Made by a program: the position numbers and the translations under genes | In this document: one piece after another, positions 1-6,720 of the stretch | How positions within the stretch are numbered: the first letter of the stretch is position 1 | How the letters are laid out: each line of letters opens with the position of its first letter | The notes under the pieces: generated by a model | Told to the model about the DNA's origin: nothing | Database searches by the model: none | What the model saw: the letters and a program-made list of their open reading frames with translations, nothing else | From: JBEIFW01 sp046081125 | Lineage (GTDB): Bacteria; Actinomycetota; Acidimicrobiia; Acidimicrobiales; Ilumatobacteraceae | Length of the DNA: 20,993 nt | Assembly (NCBI GenBank): GCA_046081125.1 | Contig: JBJTVH010000124.1 | Location: 1 to 20,993, forward strand | Reading direction: 5' to 3'

Positions 1-461
1 TACGCGAGACCCGAGACCTCCTCGGTGGGGAAGGCGAACGCCGAGTAGTCCCGCCACGGGCCGGTGGCCCCGAACCCCGACAGCGCCACCAGCACGATGC
101 GCTCGTTCGCGGCCCGCAGGACCTCGAAGCCGAGGCCGAACCCCTCCATGACCCGCGGGGTGTAGTTCTCCACCACCACGTCGGCCTCGGCGACGAGCCG
201 CAGGAACAGCTCGCGGCCTTCCGCCGAGCGCAGATCGAGTGAGATCCCCCGCTTGTTGCGGTTCATCGTGAGCCACAACGGGCCCTTCTCGTACGCGAGG
301 TCAACCATCATCCCGGCCGCGCCGCGCCAACCGTCGAGTCGCGACGGTGCTTCGATTTTGATCACGTCGGCGCCGAAGTCGGCCAGCGCCATGGTGAGGA
401 ACGGTCCGGCCTGCCAGGCGGTCAGGTCGAGCACCCGGACCCCGTCGAGCGCGCCGGCCAT
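1..461 (-). CDS. Family III CoA-transferase (CaiB/BaiF), C-terminus outside window
   Basis: This is the first 153 residues of a family III CoA-transferase, an enzyme class that moves CoA between carboxylic acids in the cytoplasm. The N-terminus carries the family signature: a GVRVLDLT strand, then FGADVIKIEAP (about residues 28-38), then NRNKRGISLDL and a VVVENYTPRVMEGFG segment. The fragment stops shortly after a SAFAFPTEEVSGL stretch, so the catalytic aspartate region near residue 170 lies beyond the left edge and cannot be judged. The ATG shares one base with the TGA of the upstream gene (TGATG), so the two are probably translationally coupled and may form a heteromer. The substrate is unknown. 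Alternative family roles include racemase or carnitine/bile-acid type transferase. Confidence 0.9.
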   Translation of the reverse strand, partial: MAGALDGVRVLDLTAWQAGPFLTMALADFGADVIKIEAPSRLDGWRGAAGMMVDLAYEKGPLWLTMNRNKRGISLDLRSAEGRELFLRLVAEADVVVENYTPRVMEGFGLGFEVLRAANERIVLVALSGFGATGPWRDYSAFAFPTEEVSGLA

Positions 462-1621
462 CACGCCTCCTCGTCGGGTGTGAGCGCGCTGAACACCGCA
501 TCGTGCTCCCCGCGGTGCGGGGCGGGGCCGGGATCGACGGTGCCACCGTCGCGGAACCGGAACGGGTGCCCGGGCAATCGCAGCGGACCGAGATCCGGAT
601 CCACGACGTCGTGCCAGTACCCCCGGGCGGCGTACTGCGGCGAGGTGAGCACCTCGGCCGGCGCCGGGACGACGGCGACCGGCACCCGCATCGCCTGCCC
701 CCGCTCGAACACGTCCTGGGCCCGCTGCTCGGCCGCCCAGGCGGCGATGCGCGCGTCGAGTTCGGCGGCGACGGCCGGATCGGCCCGCTGCACCCCCGAG
801 GCGAAGCGGGGATCGTCGGCGAGCTCGGGGGTGCCCATCAGCTCGCACAGCCCGGTCCAATGGGTCTGGGTGAGGATGCTCACGCCGAGGTGGCCGTCGG
901 CGCACCGGTGGATCGCATACGGGTACCCGTCCCCGGTGCGGTAGCCGTCGAGACCGGCCATCACGTACAGCGACGTCGGCGCGGTCAACATCGACAGGAA
1001 GGCCTCGTTCATGCGGGTCTCGACGAGCTGGCCCCGACCGGTGTGGCGCCGGGCGCGCAGTGCGAGCAACGCCCCGACCGCAGCGAACACCCCGGCCGCG
1101 TGGTGGGCGCACGGTGTGCCGGGCATGAGCGGCGGCCGTCCCGGCGCCGAGGCCTGCAGCCACCCGCCGGCGGCCAGATCGGTGAGCTCGCTCGAGGCCC
1201 ATGCGGCCTTGGGGCCGGCGAGGCCGTAGGGGGACAACGCCACCACGACGAGGCGCGGATGGTCCGCGAGCAGCGCGTCGTACCGGTCGCGCACCGCAGG
1301 CGGCGTGCCGAACGAGCCGTCGTCGATCAACACGTCGGCTCGGCCCACCAGCCGCTCGAACACCTCGGTGTCGACGCCGAACGAGACCGACCGCTTCCCG
1401 GCGTGGAGGTAGCGGTGCCACGCGGAACGCTCCGGGTCTGCCACGTCTTCGGGAAACGGTCCGGCGCGGCGGGCCACGTCGAGCCGATCCGGCGGCTCGA
1501 CCTTGATCACGTCAGCCCCGAGGCCGGCGAGCAGCCGCCCGCAGTAGCCGCCGGCGACGCCGGTCGTGGCCTCGACGACGGTGACGTCGCCGAGCGCAGT
1601 GACGGGACGTGGCTGTTCCAA
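461..1621 (-). CDS. Family III CoA-transferase-like protein lacking the catalytic Asp
   Basis: A 386-residue CaiB/BaiF-family protein of normal family length. It begins with a GDVTVVEATTGVAGGYCGRL strand-helix, followed by LGADVIKVEPPDR, KRSVSFGV and a C-terminal half with HTGRGQLVETRMNEAFLS, all typical of the fold. I chose the TTG at 1621 because it follows a purine-rich GAGGGGG stretch and sits at the start of homology; an ATG start further upstream would run into the divergent gene. At the position where the family normally has the catalytic aspartate (usual pattern aDxaaG) this protein reads CAHHAAG, with His173 in place of Asp. It may be a non-catalytic partner of the next gene, which its stop codon overlaps. 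The substrate is unknown. Confidence 0.85.
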   Translation of the reverse strand: MEQPRPVTALGDVTVVEATTGVAGGYCGRLLAGLGADVIKVEPPDRLDVARRAGPFPEDVADPERSAWHRYLHAGKRSVSFGVDTEVFERLVGRADVLIDDGSFGTPPAVRDRYDALLADHPRLVVVALSPYGLAGPKAAWASSELTDLAAGGWLQASAPGRPPLMPGTPCAHHAAGVFAAVGALLALRARRHTGRGQLVETRMNEAFLSMLTAPTSLYVMAGLDGYRTGDGYPYAIHRCADGHLGVSILTQTHWTGLCELMGTPELADDPRFASGVQRADPAVAAELDARIAAWAAEQRAQDVFERGQAMRVPVAVVPAPAEVLTSPQYAARGYWHDVVDPDLGPLRLPGHPFRFRDGGTVDPGPAPHRGEHDAVFSALTPDEEA

Positions 1622-1721
1622 CGGAGCCCCCTCGGTCGCTCGCCTCCCCGCCGGGAATGTAGTGACGTCGCGGGCCCGACTCCTACAGTCCGGGGCCAAC
1701 GGGGGACGCAGCGAGGCAACC
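1622..1721. promoter_or_regulatory. Divergent promoter region, CoA-transferases / carboxyltransferase
   Basis: This 100-base gap separates two divergent genes. A TACATT hexamer (1656-1661, minus strand) lies 34 bases before the TTG start, and a TACAGT hexamer (1684-1689, plus strand) lies 32 bases before the GTG start. Both genes therefore seem to have real leaders with purine-rich ribosome-binding stretches, unlike the leaderless arrangement elsewhere in the window. The -10 assignments rest on the TAnnnT pattern only, and I see no convincing -35 boxes. Confidence 0.35.
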
Positions 1722-3230
1722 GTGGACGACGCAACGATCGAAGCACTGCGCGACGAGCGGGCTCGGGCCTTCGACGAGGCCCGGCCCGAGGCCGTCGCCA
1801 AGGTGCACGCCCGGGGCCGGCTCACGGCGCGCGAGCGCATCGGGGCCGTGCTCGACGAGGGGACGTTCGTCGAGACCGGGGTGCTGGCCGGTGGGGCCGA
1901 CGAACCGGCGGCCGGGCTCGTCGCCGGGTTCGGCACGGTCTACGGCGGTCCGGTCGCGATCTGCTCCTACGACTACACGGTGTGGGGCGGCACGCAGACC
2001 GGGATCAACCACGCCAAGGTCGACCGGGTGATCGATCTCGCCTACCGGCACCGCTGGCCGTTCGTGTGCTTCGCCGACGGGGGCGGGGCGCGAGCGCAGA
2101 ACCTGCAGGGGGAGGGGTTCCGCAACGCCGGGATGCCCCTTGACTTCGGCACGTTCGACGGCATGGCGATGCTGTCGGGCTGGGTGCCGACGGTCGCGGT
2201 GGTCTCGGGCCGGTCGTTCGCCGGCAACGCGTCGATCGCCGGGTTCTCCGATGTCGTGTTCGCCACCCGGGGGTCCGCGATCGGCATGGCCGGCCCCCCG
2301 CTCGTGGAAGCCGCCCTCGGGGCGTCGATGACCCCCGAGGAACTGGCCCCGTCGGAGATGCACGAGCGCACCGGCGGCATCGATCTGTTGATCGACGACG
2401 ACGCCGAAGGCGCCGACCTGGCCCGCTGGTACCTGTCGTACTTCCTCCTGGAGCGCACCGACGGCGCGGTGTCGGCGCGCCACGCCTCGATCCGCGACAT
2501 CGTCCCGGAGAACCGCCGGGCGGTGTACGACATGCGCCACGTGATCGAGGCGCTCGCCGATGCCGATTCCGTGCTTGAGCTGCGGCCCCGGTTCGCGTCG
2601 ACGATCGTCACGGCGCTCGCCCGGCTCGGCGGCCACGCCGTGGCGGTGATCGCCAACCAGCCGGCCTCGCCGGTGGCGGGCGCCCTCGACGCCGACGCCT
2701 GCGACAAGTTGGCCCGGTTCATCCGGCTGGCCGACGCGTTCGACCTGCCGATCGTGTCGTTGATGGACAACCCGGGTTTCATGCTCGGACCCGACGCCGA
2801 GCGCTCGGGCATCGCTCGCCACCACGTGCGCCCCCTGCTGGCCCAGGTGCATCGCACCGTGCCGCTGTTCCTGGTCCACGTGCGCAAGGCCTACGGCCTC
2901 GGGCCGATGGCGATGGGCGGGCTGTCGCAGCCGACGGACCTGCGCCTCGCCTGGCCGACGGTCGAAGCGGGAGGCATGTCGCTCGAGGGGGCGGCGGCGC
3001 TGATCCAGCCCCCCCAGGACCTGCCCCCGGTGGAGGACGGCCGGGCCCGCCGGGACGAGCTCGCGGACCGGCTGCGGGCCGGCAGCCTGGCGCTCAACGC
3101 GGCGCGCAGCTACACCTACGACGAGGTGATCGATCCGGCCGAGACCCGGGAGCGCATGATCCGGATGCTCGACCTGATCCCGGCACCGAGGCCGCGCGAT
3201 CGCAAGAAGCACTACGTCGACGGCTGGTAG
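1722..3230 (+). CDS. Acyl-CoA carboxylase carboxyltransferase (beta) subunit
   Basis: A 502-residue carboxyltransferase subunit of the propionyl-/acetyl-/methylcrotonyl-CoA carboxylase family, which transfers CO2 from carboxybiotin to an acyl-CoA. The N-terminal part has HARGRLTARERIGAVLDEGTF (about 29-49), a glycine-rich DGGGARAQ loop (119-126) and an IGMAGPPLVEAALG segment (187-200). The C-terminal crotonase-like half has MDNPGFMLGPDAE, GIARH and VRKAYGLG, typical of oxyanion-hole and biotin-site regions. The GTG start follows GCGAGG. No biotin carboxylase or biotin carrier subunit is in the window, so a partner must be encoded elsewhere. The acyl specificity cannot be read from sequence alone; propionyl-CoA would fit the neighbouring lyases and epimerase-like gene, but this is inference. 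Confidence 0.88.
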   Translation: MDDATIEALRDERARAFDEARPEAVAKVHARGRLTARERIGAVLDEGTFVETGVLAGGADEPAAGLVAGFGTVYGGPVAICSYDYTVWGGTQTGINHAKVDRVIDLAYRHRWPFVCFADGGGARAQNLQGEGFRNAGMPLDFGTFDGMAMLSGWVPTVAVVSGRSFAGNASIAGFSDVVFATRGSAIGMAGPPLVEAALGASMTPEELAPSEMHERTGGIDLLIDDDAEGADLARWYLSYFLLERTDGAVSARHASIRDIVPENRRAVYDMRHVIEALADADSVLELRPRFASTIVTALARLGGHAVAVIANQPASPVAGALDADACDKLARFIRLADAFDLPIVSLMDNPGFMLGPDAERSGIARHHVRPLLAQVHRTVPLFLVHVRKAYGLGPMAMGGLSQPTDLRLAWPTVEAGGMSLEGAAALIQPPQDLPPVEDGRARRDELADRLRAGSLALNAARSYTYDEVIDPAETRERMIRMLDLIPAPRPRDRKKHYVDGW

Positions 3231-3240
3231 CCCCAGGTCG

Positions 3241-3246
3241 TACCGT
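3241..3246 (+). promoter_or_regulatory. Leaderless-type -10 (TACCGT) for the malyl-CoA lyase gene
   Basis: TACCGT fits the actinobacterial TAnnnT -10 pattern and lies 8 bases before the GTG at 3255, with no Shine-Dalgarno site between. It suggests the lyase gene can be transcribed separately from the carboxyltransferase gene that ends 10 bases upstream. Confidence 0.4.
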
Positions 3247-3254
3247 GCACGCCC

Positions 3255-4304
3255 GTGCGTAGCCCCAGGGACTTCTTCCGGCCGCTCGCCGTCGGCGCCC
3301 CCGCCCCCGTGCGGGACATCCCGTTCCGACCGAGCCGCATGATCCACTTCTTCCCGCCGTCCAACCAGAAGATGGTGGCCAAGCTCCCGCAGATCGTGCC
3401 CACGGTCGACGTGCTGCTCGGCAACCTCGAGGACGGGGTGCCGGCCGCCGACAAAGAAGCAGCCCGGGCCGGTCTGGTGCAGGTGGGCAAGACGGTCGAC
3501 ATGGGGGACACCCAGCTGTGGACCCGGGTCAACAGCCTCGACTCGCCGTGGTGCCTCGACGATCTCACGACGCTCGTCGGCGAGATCGGCGAAAAGCTCG
3601 ACGTGGTGATGATCCCCAAGGTCGAAGGGCCCGAGGACATCCACTACGTCGACCGTCTGCTCGCACAGCTCGAGGCCAAGGCCGGGCTCTCGAAGCCCCT
3701 GCTCGTGCACGCGATCCTGGAGACGGCACGGGGGGTGGCCAACGTCGAGGAGATCTGCCTCGCGTCGCCCCGGATGCAGGGTCTCTCGCTCGGCCCGGCC
3801 GACCTCGCGGCCAACCGGCGCATGAAGACCACCCGGGTCGGCGGCGGGCACCCCGACTACGTCGTGCGCCAGGACCCGTCGGCCGACGATCCCGGGGCGC
3901 CGCGGCCCGTCTTCCAGCAGGACCTGTGGCACTACACGTTGGCCCGCATGGTCGACGCCTGCGGCACCGCCGGGATCCTCCCGTACTACGGGCCGTTCGG
4001 CGACATCGCCGACACCGTCGCCTGCGAGGACCAGTTCCGCAACGCCTACCTGCTCGGCTGCGTGGGCGCCTGGAGCCTGCACCCGGCCCAGATCGACATC
4101 GCCCGCCGGGTGTTCTCCCCCCGGCCGTCCGACGTGGCCCACGCGCTGCGGGTCATCGACGCGATGGGTGACGGCACCGGGGCGATCATGCTCGACGGGA
4201 AGATGGAGGACGACGCCTCGGTGAAGCAGTGCCGGGTGGTCGTCGAACTCGCACGGCAGCTCGCCTCGCGCGACCCCGACCTGGCTGCGGCGTACGGCTT
4301 CTAG
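3255..4304 (+). CDS. mcl: Malyl-CoA / methylmalyl-CoA / citramalyl-CoA lyase (Mcl type)
   Basis: A 349-residue CitE/HpcH-family lyase that should cleave (or form) beta-hydroxyacyl-CoA esters such as malyl-CoA to acetyl-CoA and glyoxylate. As far as I can recall that protein, it resembles the Chloroflexus aurantiacus trifunctional lyase along its whole length: a FFRPLAVGAPAPVR N-terminus, HFFPPSNQK, GNLEDGVP, MKTTRVGGGHP, FQQDLWHYT, and an end in DPDLAAAYGF. Expected active-site residues are visible: Arg91 (RVNSLDSPW) and likely Mg ligands Glu156 (LETARG) and Asp183 (GPADLAAN). The GTG start aligns with the start of homology. The length matches that enzyme rather than the shorter citrate lyase beta subunits. 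Substrate preference among malyl-, methylmalyl- and citramalyl-CoA cannot be told from sequence. Confidence 0.88.
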   Translation: MRSPRDFFRPLAVGAPAPVRDIPFRPSRMIHFFPPSNQKMVAKLPQIVPTVDVLLGNLEDGVPAADKEAARAGLVQVGKTVDMGDTQLWTRVNSLDSPWCLDDLTTLVGEIGEKLDVVMIPKVEGPEDIHYVDRLLAQLEAKAGLSKPLLVHAILETARGVANVEEICLASPRMQGLSLGPADLAANRRMKTTRVGGGHPDYVVRQDPSADDPGAPRPVFQQDLWHYTLARMVDACGTAGILPYYGPFGDIADTVACEDQFRNAYLLGCVGAWSLHPAQIDIARRVFSPRPSDVAHALRVIDAMGDGTGAIMLDGKMEDDASVKQCRVVVELARQLASRDPDLAAAYGF

Positions 4305-4320
4305 AGAACGGACCTGTGTG

Positions 4321-5190
4321 ATGAGCGATGCCCTGCGGCCCCGCCGCTCCGTGCTGTACATGCCCGCTGCGAACGAGCGGGCGCTCGAGAAGGCCAAGAC
4401 CATCCCCGCCGACGCGCTGATCTTCGACCTCGAGGACGCCGTCGCCCCCGACGCGAAGGAGCAGGCGCGGGTCAACGCTTGCGCGGCGGCGGCCTCGGGC
4501 GCCTACGGCCGCAAGGAGATCACGATCCGCTGCAACGGTCTCGACACCCCCTGGGGCGCTGGCGATCTCGCCGCGGCCGCCACGTCCGGTGCGGCGGCCG
4601 TCGTGATCCCGAAGGTCTCCTCGGTCGGTCAACTCGACGCCGTGTCCGGTGCGCTCGACGCCGCCGGGGCGCCGGCGGCGATGGCGATCTGGGCGATGGT
4701 CGAGACGCCGACCGCAATCCTCGACGTGCGGGCGATCGCCGCCCATCCGCGCGTCGCAGTGCTGGTGATGGGCACCAACGACCTCGCCAAGGAGCTGCGC
4801 GCCGCCCAGGTGCCGGGCCGGGCACCGCTGGTCGCCCATCTGGCGACGGCGCTGCTCGCGGCGCGCGAGGCGGGCAAGGTGATCCTCGACGGGGTGTTCA
4901 ACGACGTGAAGGACCTCGACGCGTTCCGGGCCGAGTGCGTGCAGGGCGCCGAGCTGGGTTTCGACGGCAAGACGCTGATCCACCCCGGGCAGGTCGAGCC
5001 GTGCAACGAGGTGTGGGCGCCGTCGGCCGACGAGGTCGCCTACGCCGAGCGGGTGATCGCGGCGTTCGACTCGGCGGTCGCCGAGGGGCGGGGCGTGGTC
5101 ACCGTCGACGGCCGGATGATCGAGAACCTCCACGTCGCCAACGCACAGCGCACCCTCGCGGTGGCCCGGGCGATCGCCGAACTGGCCTGA
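4321..5190 (+). CDS. CitE/HpcH-family CoA-ester lyase or thioesterase
   Basis: A 289-residue member of the citrate lyase beta / malyl-CoA lyase superfamily, shorter than and clearly distinct from its upstream neighbour. It has RRSVLYMPAANERALEKA (about 8-25), FDLEDAVAPDAKEQAR with the metal-site region, Arg70 (TIRCNG), Glu128 (MVETPTAILD), Asp154 (GTNDLAKELR) and a C-terminal FDGKTLIHPGQV. This subgroup includes CitE-like lyases and (3S)-malyl-CoA thioesterase (Mcl2), so it could cleave or hydrolyse the same CoA esters as its neighbour. A GTG directly before the ATG at 4321 is an alternative start. The gap to the upstream gene is 16 bases, so co-transcription is likely. Confidence 0.85.
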   Translation: MSDALRPRRSVLYMPAANERALEKAKTIPADALIFDLEDAVAPDAKEQARVNACAAAASGAYGRKEITIRCNGLDTPWGAGDLAAAATSGAAAVVIPKVSSVGQLDAVSGALDAAGAPAAMAIWAMVETPTAILDVRAIAAHPRVAVLVMGTNDLAKELRAAQVPGRAPLVAHLATALLAAREAGKVILDGVFNDVKDLDAFRAECVQGAELGFDGKTLIHPGQVEPCNEVWAPSADEVAYAERVIAAFDSAVAEGRGVVTVDGRMIENLHVANAQRTLAVARAIAELA

Positions 5191-5202
5191 AGGAGCACGA
5201 CG

Positions 5203-5493
5203 ATGGCGCTGCAGCAACGCATCTATCAACTCCCTGCCGAACGTGACGGCCAGGACGCCTGGGTGGCGTGGTGGCGGGGCCTCGCCGGCCCGCGGGAGGC
5301 CTACGGGTTCACGATCGTGTCGGCCGTGCTCGACCGCGAGACGGGCGTGTTCACCTGGTACGTGCGCCACGACGGCGACTTCGCCGCCGCAGAGCAGGCG
5401 TACCTCGCCTCGTCCGAGCGCGCCGAGGTGTTCGCGCAGCCCAAGCCGGCCATCTCGATCGTCCGGGTCGCGCTCGTCGACGAGATCCTCTGA
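5203..5493 (+). CDS. Small NIPSNAP/ABM-like protein
   Basis: A 96-residue protein with a strong AAGGAG ribosome-binding site 8 bases before its ATG, 12 bases after the upstream lyase gene. The sequence begins QQRIYQLPAERDG, has a WVAWWRGL helix, then GFTIVSAVLDRETGVFTWYV and a YLASSERAEVF helix. This order resembles the single ferredoxin-like NIPSNAP or ABM-type dimeric alpha-beta barrel fold. Such small proteins often accompany acyl-CoA and xenobiotic catabolic genes, but they have no settled reaction. Function is not assigned. The fold guess is by eye. Confidence 0.65.
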   Translation: MALQQRIYQLPAERDGQDAWVAWWRGLAGPREAYGFTIVSAVLDRETGVFTWYVRHDGDFAAAEQAYLASSERAEVFAQPKPAISIVRVALVDEIL

Positions 5494-5494
5494 G

Positions 5495-6235
5495 GTGCGC
5501 CTCGGGGTGGCACTCCCGCTGGGCCCGGGCCCGGTGGCGCCGGCCGCCGCGGCGATCGAGGCCGCCGGGTTCGACTCGGCCTGGGTGCTCGACGCCCACA
5601 ACCGGGGGTTCCTGCTGCAGGACCCGATCGCCGCGCTCGCCGCTGCGGCGGCGGTCACCACCCGGATCGAGCTGGGCTCGTGCGTGATCCAGGTGCCGCT
5701 GCGCCCGGCGTTCGAGTTGGCCCAGCGGCTGCTCACCGTGCAGCTCATGAGCGGCGGCCGGTTCTGCTTCGGCGCCGGGTCGGGTTCGACGGAGGCCGAT
5801 TTCGTCGCGATGGGGCTCGAGTTCGGGGACCGGTTCCGTCTCCTCGACGCCAACCTCGCCCGCATCCGGCGGTGGTGGGCGGGCGAGACGATCGACAGGG
5901 TTCGCCTCGCTCCCTGGGCGTCGGTTGCCGGTGGGCCCCCGGTGCTCATCGGGGCGTTCGCGAACGGCCGGTGGATCACGCGGGCCGCCACCGAGTTCGA
6001 CGGGTGGATCGGGTCGGTTCGATCCACCGACCTCGCGACGTTGCGGGCCGGTCTCGCGCGGTTCCGTGACGCCGGCGGCCGCCGAGCCGTCGCTGCGAAC
6101 TTGGCCGCCTCCCATCCGGACGCCGCCGGGGTGCTGGCGGAGCTGGCCGAGGCGGGCTTCGACGATGCCGTCGTACTCGTCGAACGGCACGATCCCGAGG
6201 AGTTGGCCCGGGTTCGAGCCATGATGGCGCCGTGA
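5495..6235 (+). CDS. Luciferase-like (LLM) flavin-dependent protein, short form
   Basis: A 246-residue member of the bacterial luciferase-like superfamily, whose members are F420- or FMN-dependent oxidoreductases. The visible family pattern is a VRLGVALPLGP start, AIEAAGFDSAWVLDAHN, TRIELGSCVIQVPLRPAFELA, LMSGGRFCFGAGSGS, and FGDRFRLLDANLARIRRWW. It is shorter than the usual 290-350 residues; the middle insertion region and part of the C-terminal barrel seem trimmed. The GTG start lies one base after the TGA of the NIPSNAP-like gene, and its own stop overlaps the next start by 4 bases (GTGA), so all three are probably one transcript. Cofactor and substrate are unknown. Confidence 0.8.
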   Translation: MRLGVALPLGPGPVAPAAAAIEAAGFDSAWVLDAHNRGFLLQDPIAALAAAAAVTTRIELGSCVIQVPLRPAFELAQRLLTVQLMSGGRFCFGAGSGSTEADFVAMGLEFGDRFRLLDANLARIRRWWAGETIDRVRLAPWASVAGGPPVLIGAFANGRWITRAATEFDGWIGSVRSTDLATLRAGLARFRDAGGRRAVAANLAASHPDAAGVLAELAEAGFDDAVVLVERHDPEELARVRAMMAP

Positions 6236-6672
6236 CCGGCACGAACCTCTACCACGTCGGGGTGCTCGTCACCGACCTCGAGGAGGCCAAGGCCCACTTC
6301 GCCAAGGTGCTCGGCCTCACCTTCGGCGAGTCCCGGACCATCCCGCTACAGGGGGTGGAGGACGAAGGTCGGGTGGTCGACATCGACCTGCGCGTCGTGT
6401 ACTCGGTCGAGGGTCCGCCGTTCCTCGAGTTGATCGAGGCGCGCGACGACGGCACGTGGGGTCGCCACCTCGGGGAGGGCCTGCACCACATCGGGGTGTG
6501 GCAGGACGATCTCGAAGGTCGCGTGGCCGAGTTGCTGGCCGCCGGCCACACGGCGCAGTGCGTCGTGCGCCGGGCCGACGGCTCGATGCTCGCGACCTAC
6601 CTCGGCATCGAGCACGAGCACGTCCACGGCACGCGGATCGAACTGGTGGGGCGGCCGGCGAACCCGACCTGA
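6232..6672 (+). CDS. VOC-family protein, methylmalonyl-CoA epimerase-like
   Basis: A 146-residue vicinal-oxygen-chelate fold protein with two beta-alpha-beta modules. Likely metal ligands are His8 (LYHVGVLV), Glu in PFLELIEA, His in GEGLHHIGVW and Glu in TRIELVG, the usual H-E-H-E set. The GEGLHHI segment and the paired DLEEA / DDLEGRVAELLAAGH helices recall methylmalonyl-CoA epimerase, and the neighbouring carboxyltransferase and CoA-ester lyases make an acyl-CoA epimerase role reasonable. Other VOC enzymes (glyoxalase, dioxygenase) share these features, so the substrate is open. Its GTG overlaps the stop of the luciferase-like gene. Confidence 0.75.
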   Translation: MTGTNLYHVGVLVTDLEEAKAHFAKVLGLTFGESRTIPLQGVEDEGRVVDIDLRVVYSVEGPPFLELIEARDDGTWGRHLGEGLHHIGVWQDDLEGRVAELLAAGHTAQCVVRRADGSMLATYLGIEHEHVHGTRIELVGRPANPT

Positions 6673-6708
6673 CCGGGGCGAGCTGGCGCGATGGTTGCCT
6701 ACTACAAC

Positions 6709-6714
6709 TAACCT
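6709..6714 (+). promoter_or_regulatory. Leaderless-type -10 (TAACCT) for the MFS gene
   Basis: TAACCT lies exactly 6 bases before the GTG at 6721, within a short AT-rich island (6692-6714) in otherwise GC-rich DNA, and no Shine-Dalgarno site is present. This is the geometry of an actinobacterial leaderless promoter and supports the GTG as the start. Confidence 0.5.
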
Positions 6715-6720
6715 GCGGTC

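Noticed and set aside
503..2143. A 546-codon open frame on the plus strand over the CoA-transferase genes
   Set aside because: The minus-strand frame carries clear CaiB/BaiF motifs and the plus frame has none.
1683..4475. A very long open frame (about 930 codons) on the minus strand
   Set aside because: It is antisense to the carboxyltransferase and Mcl genes, and its Arg/His/Gly/Val-rich protein has no family features. High GC produces such shadow frames.
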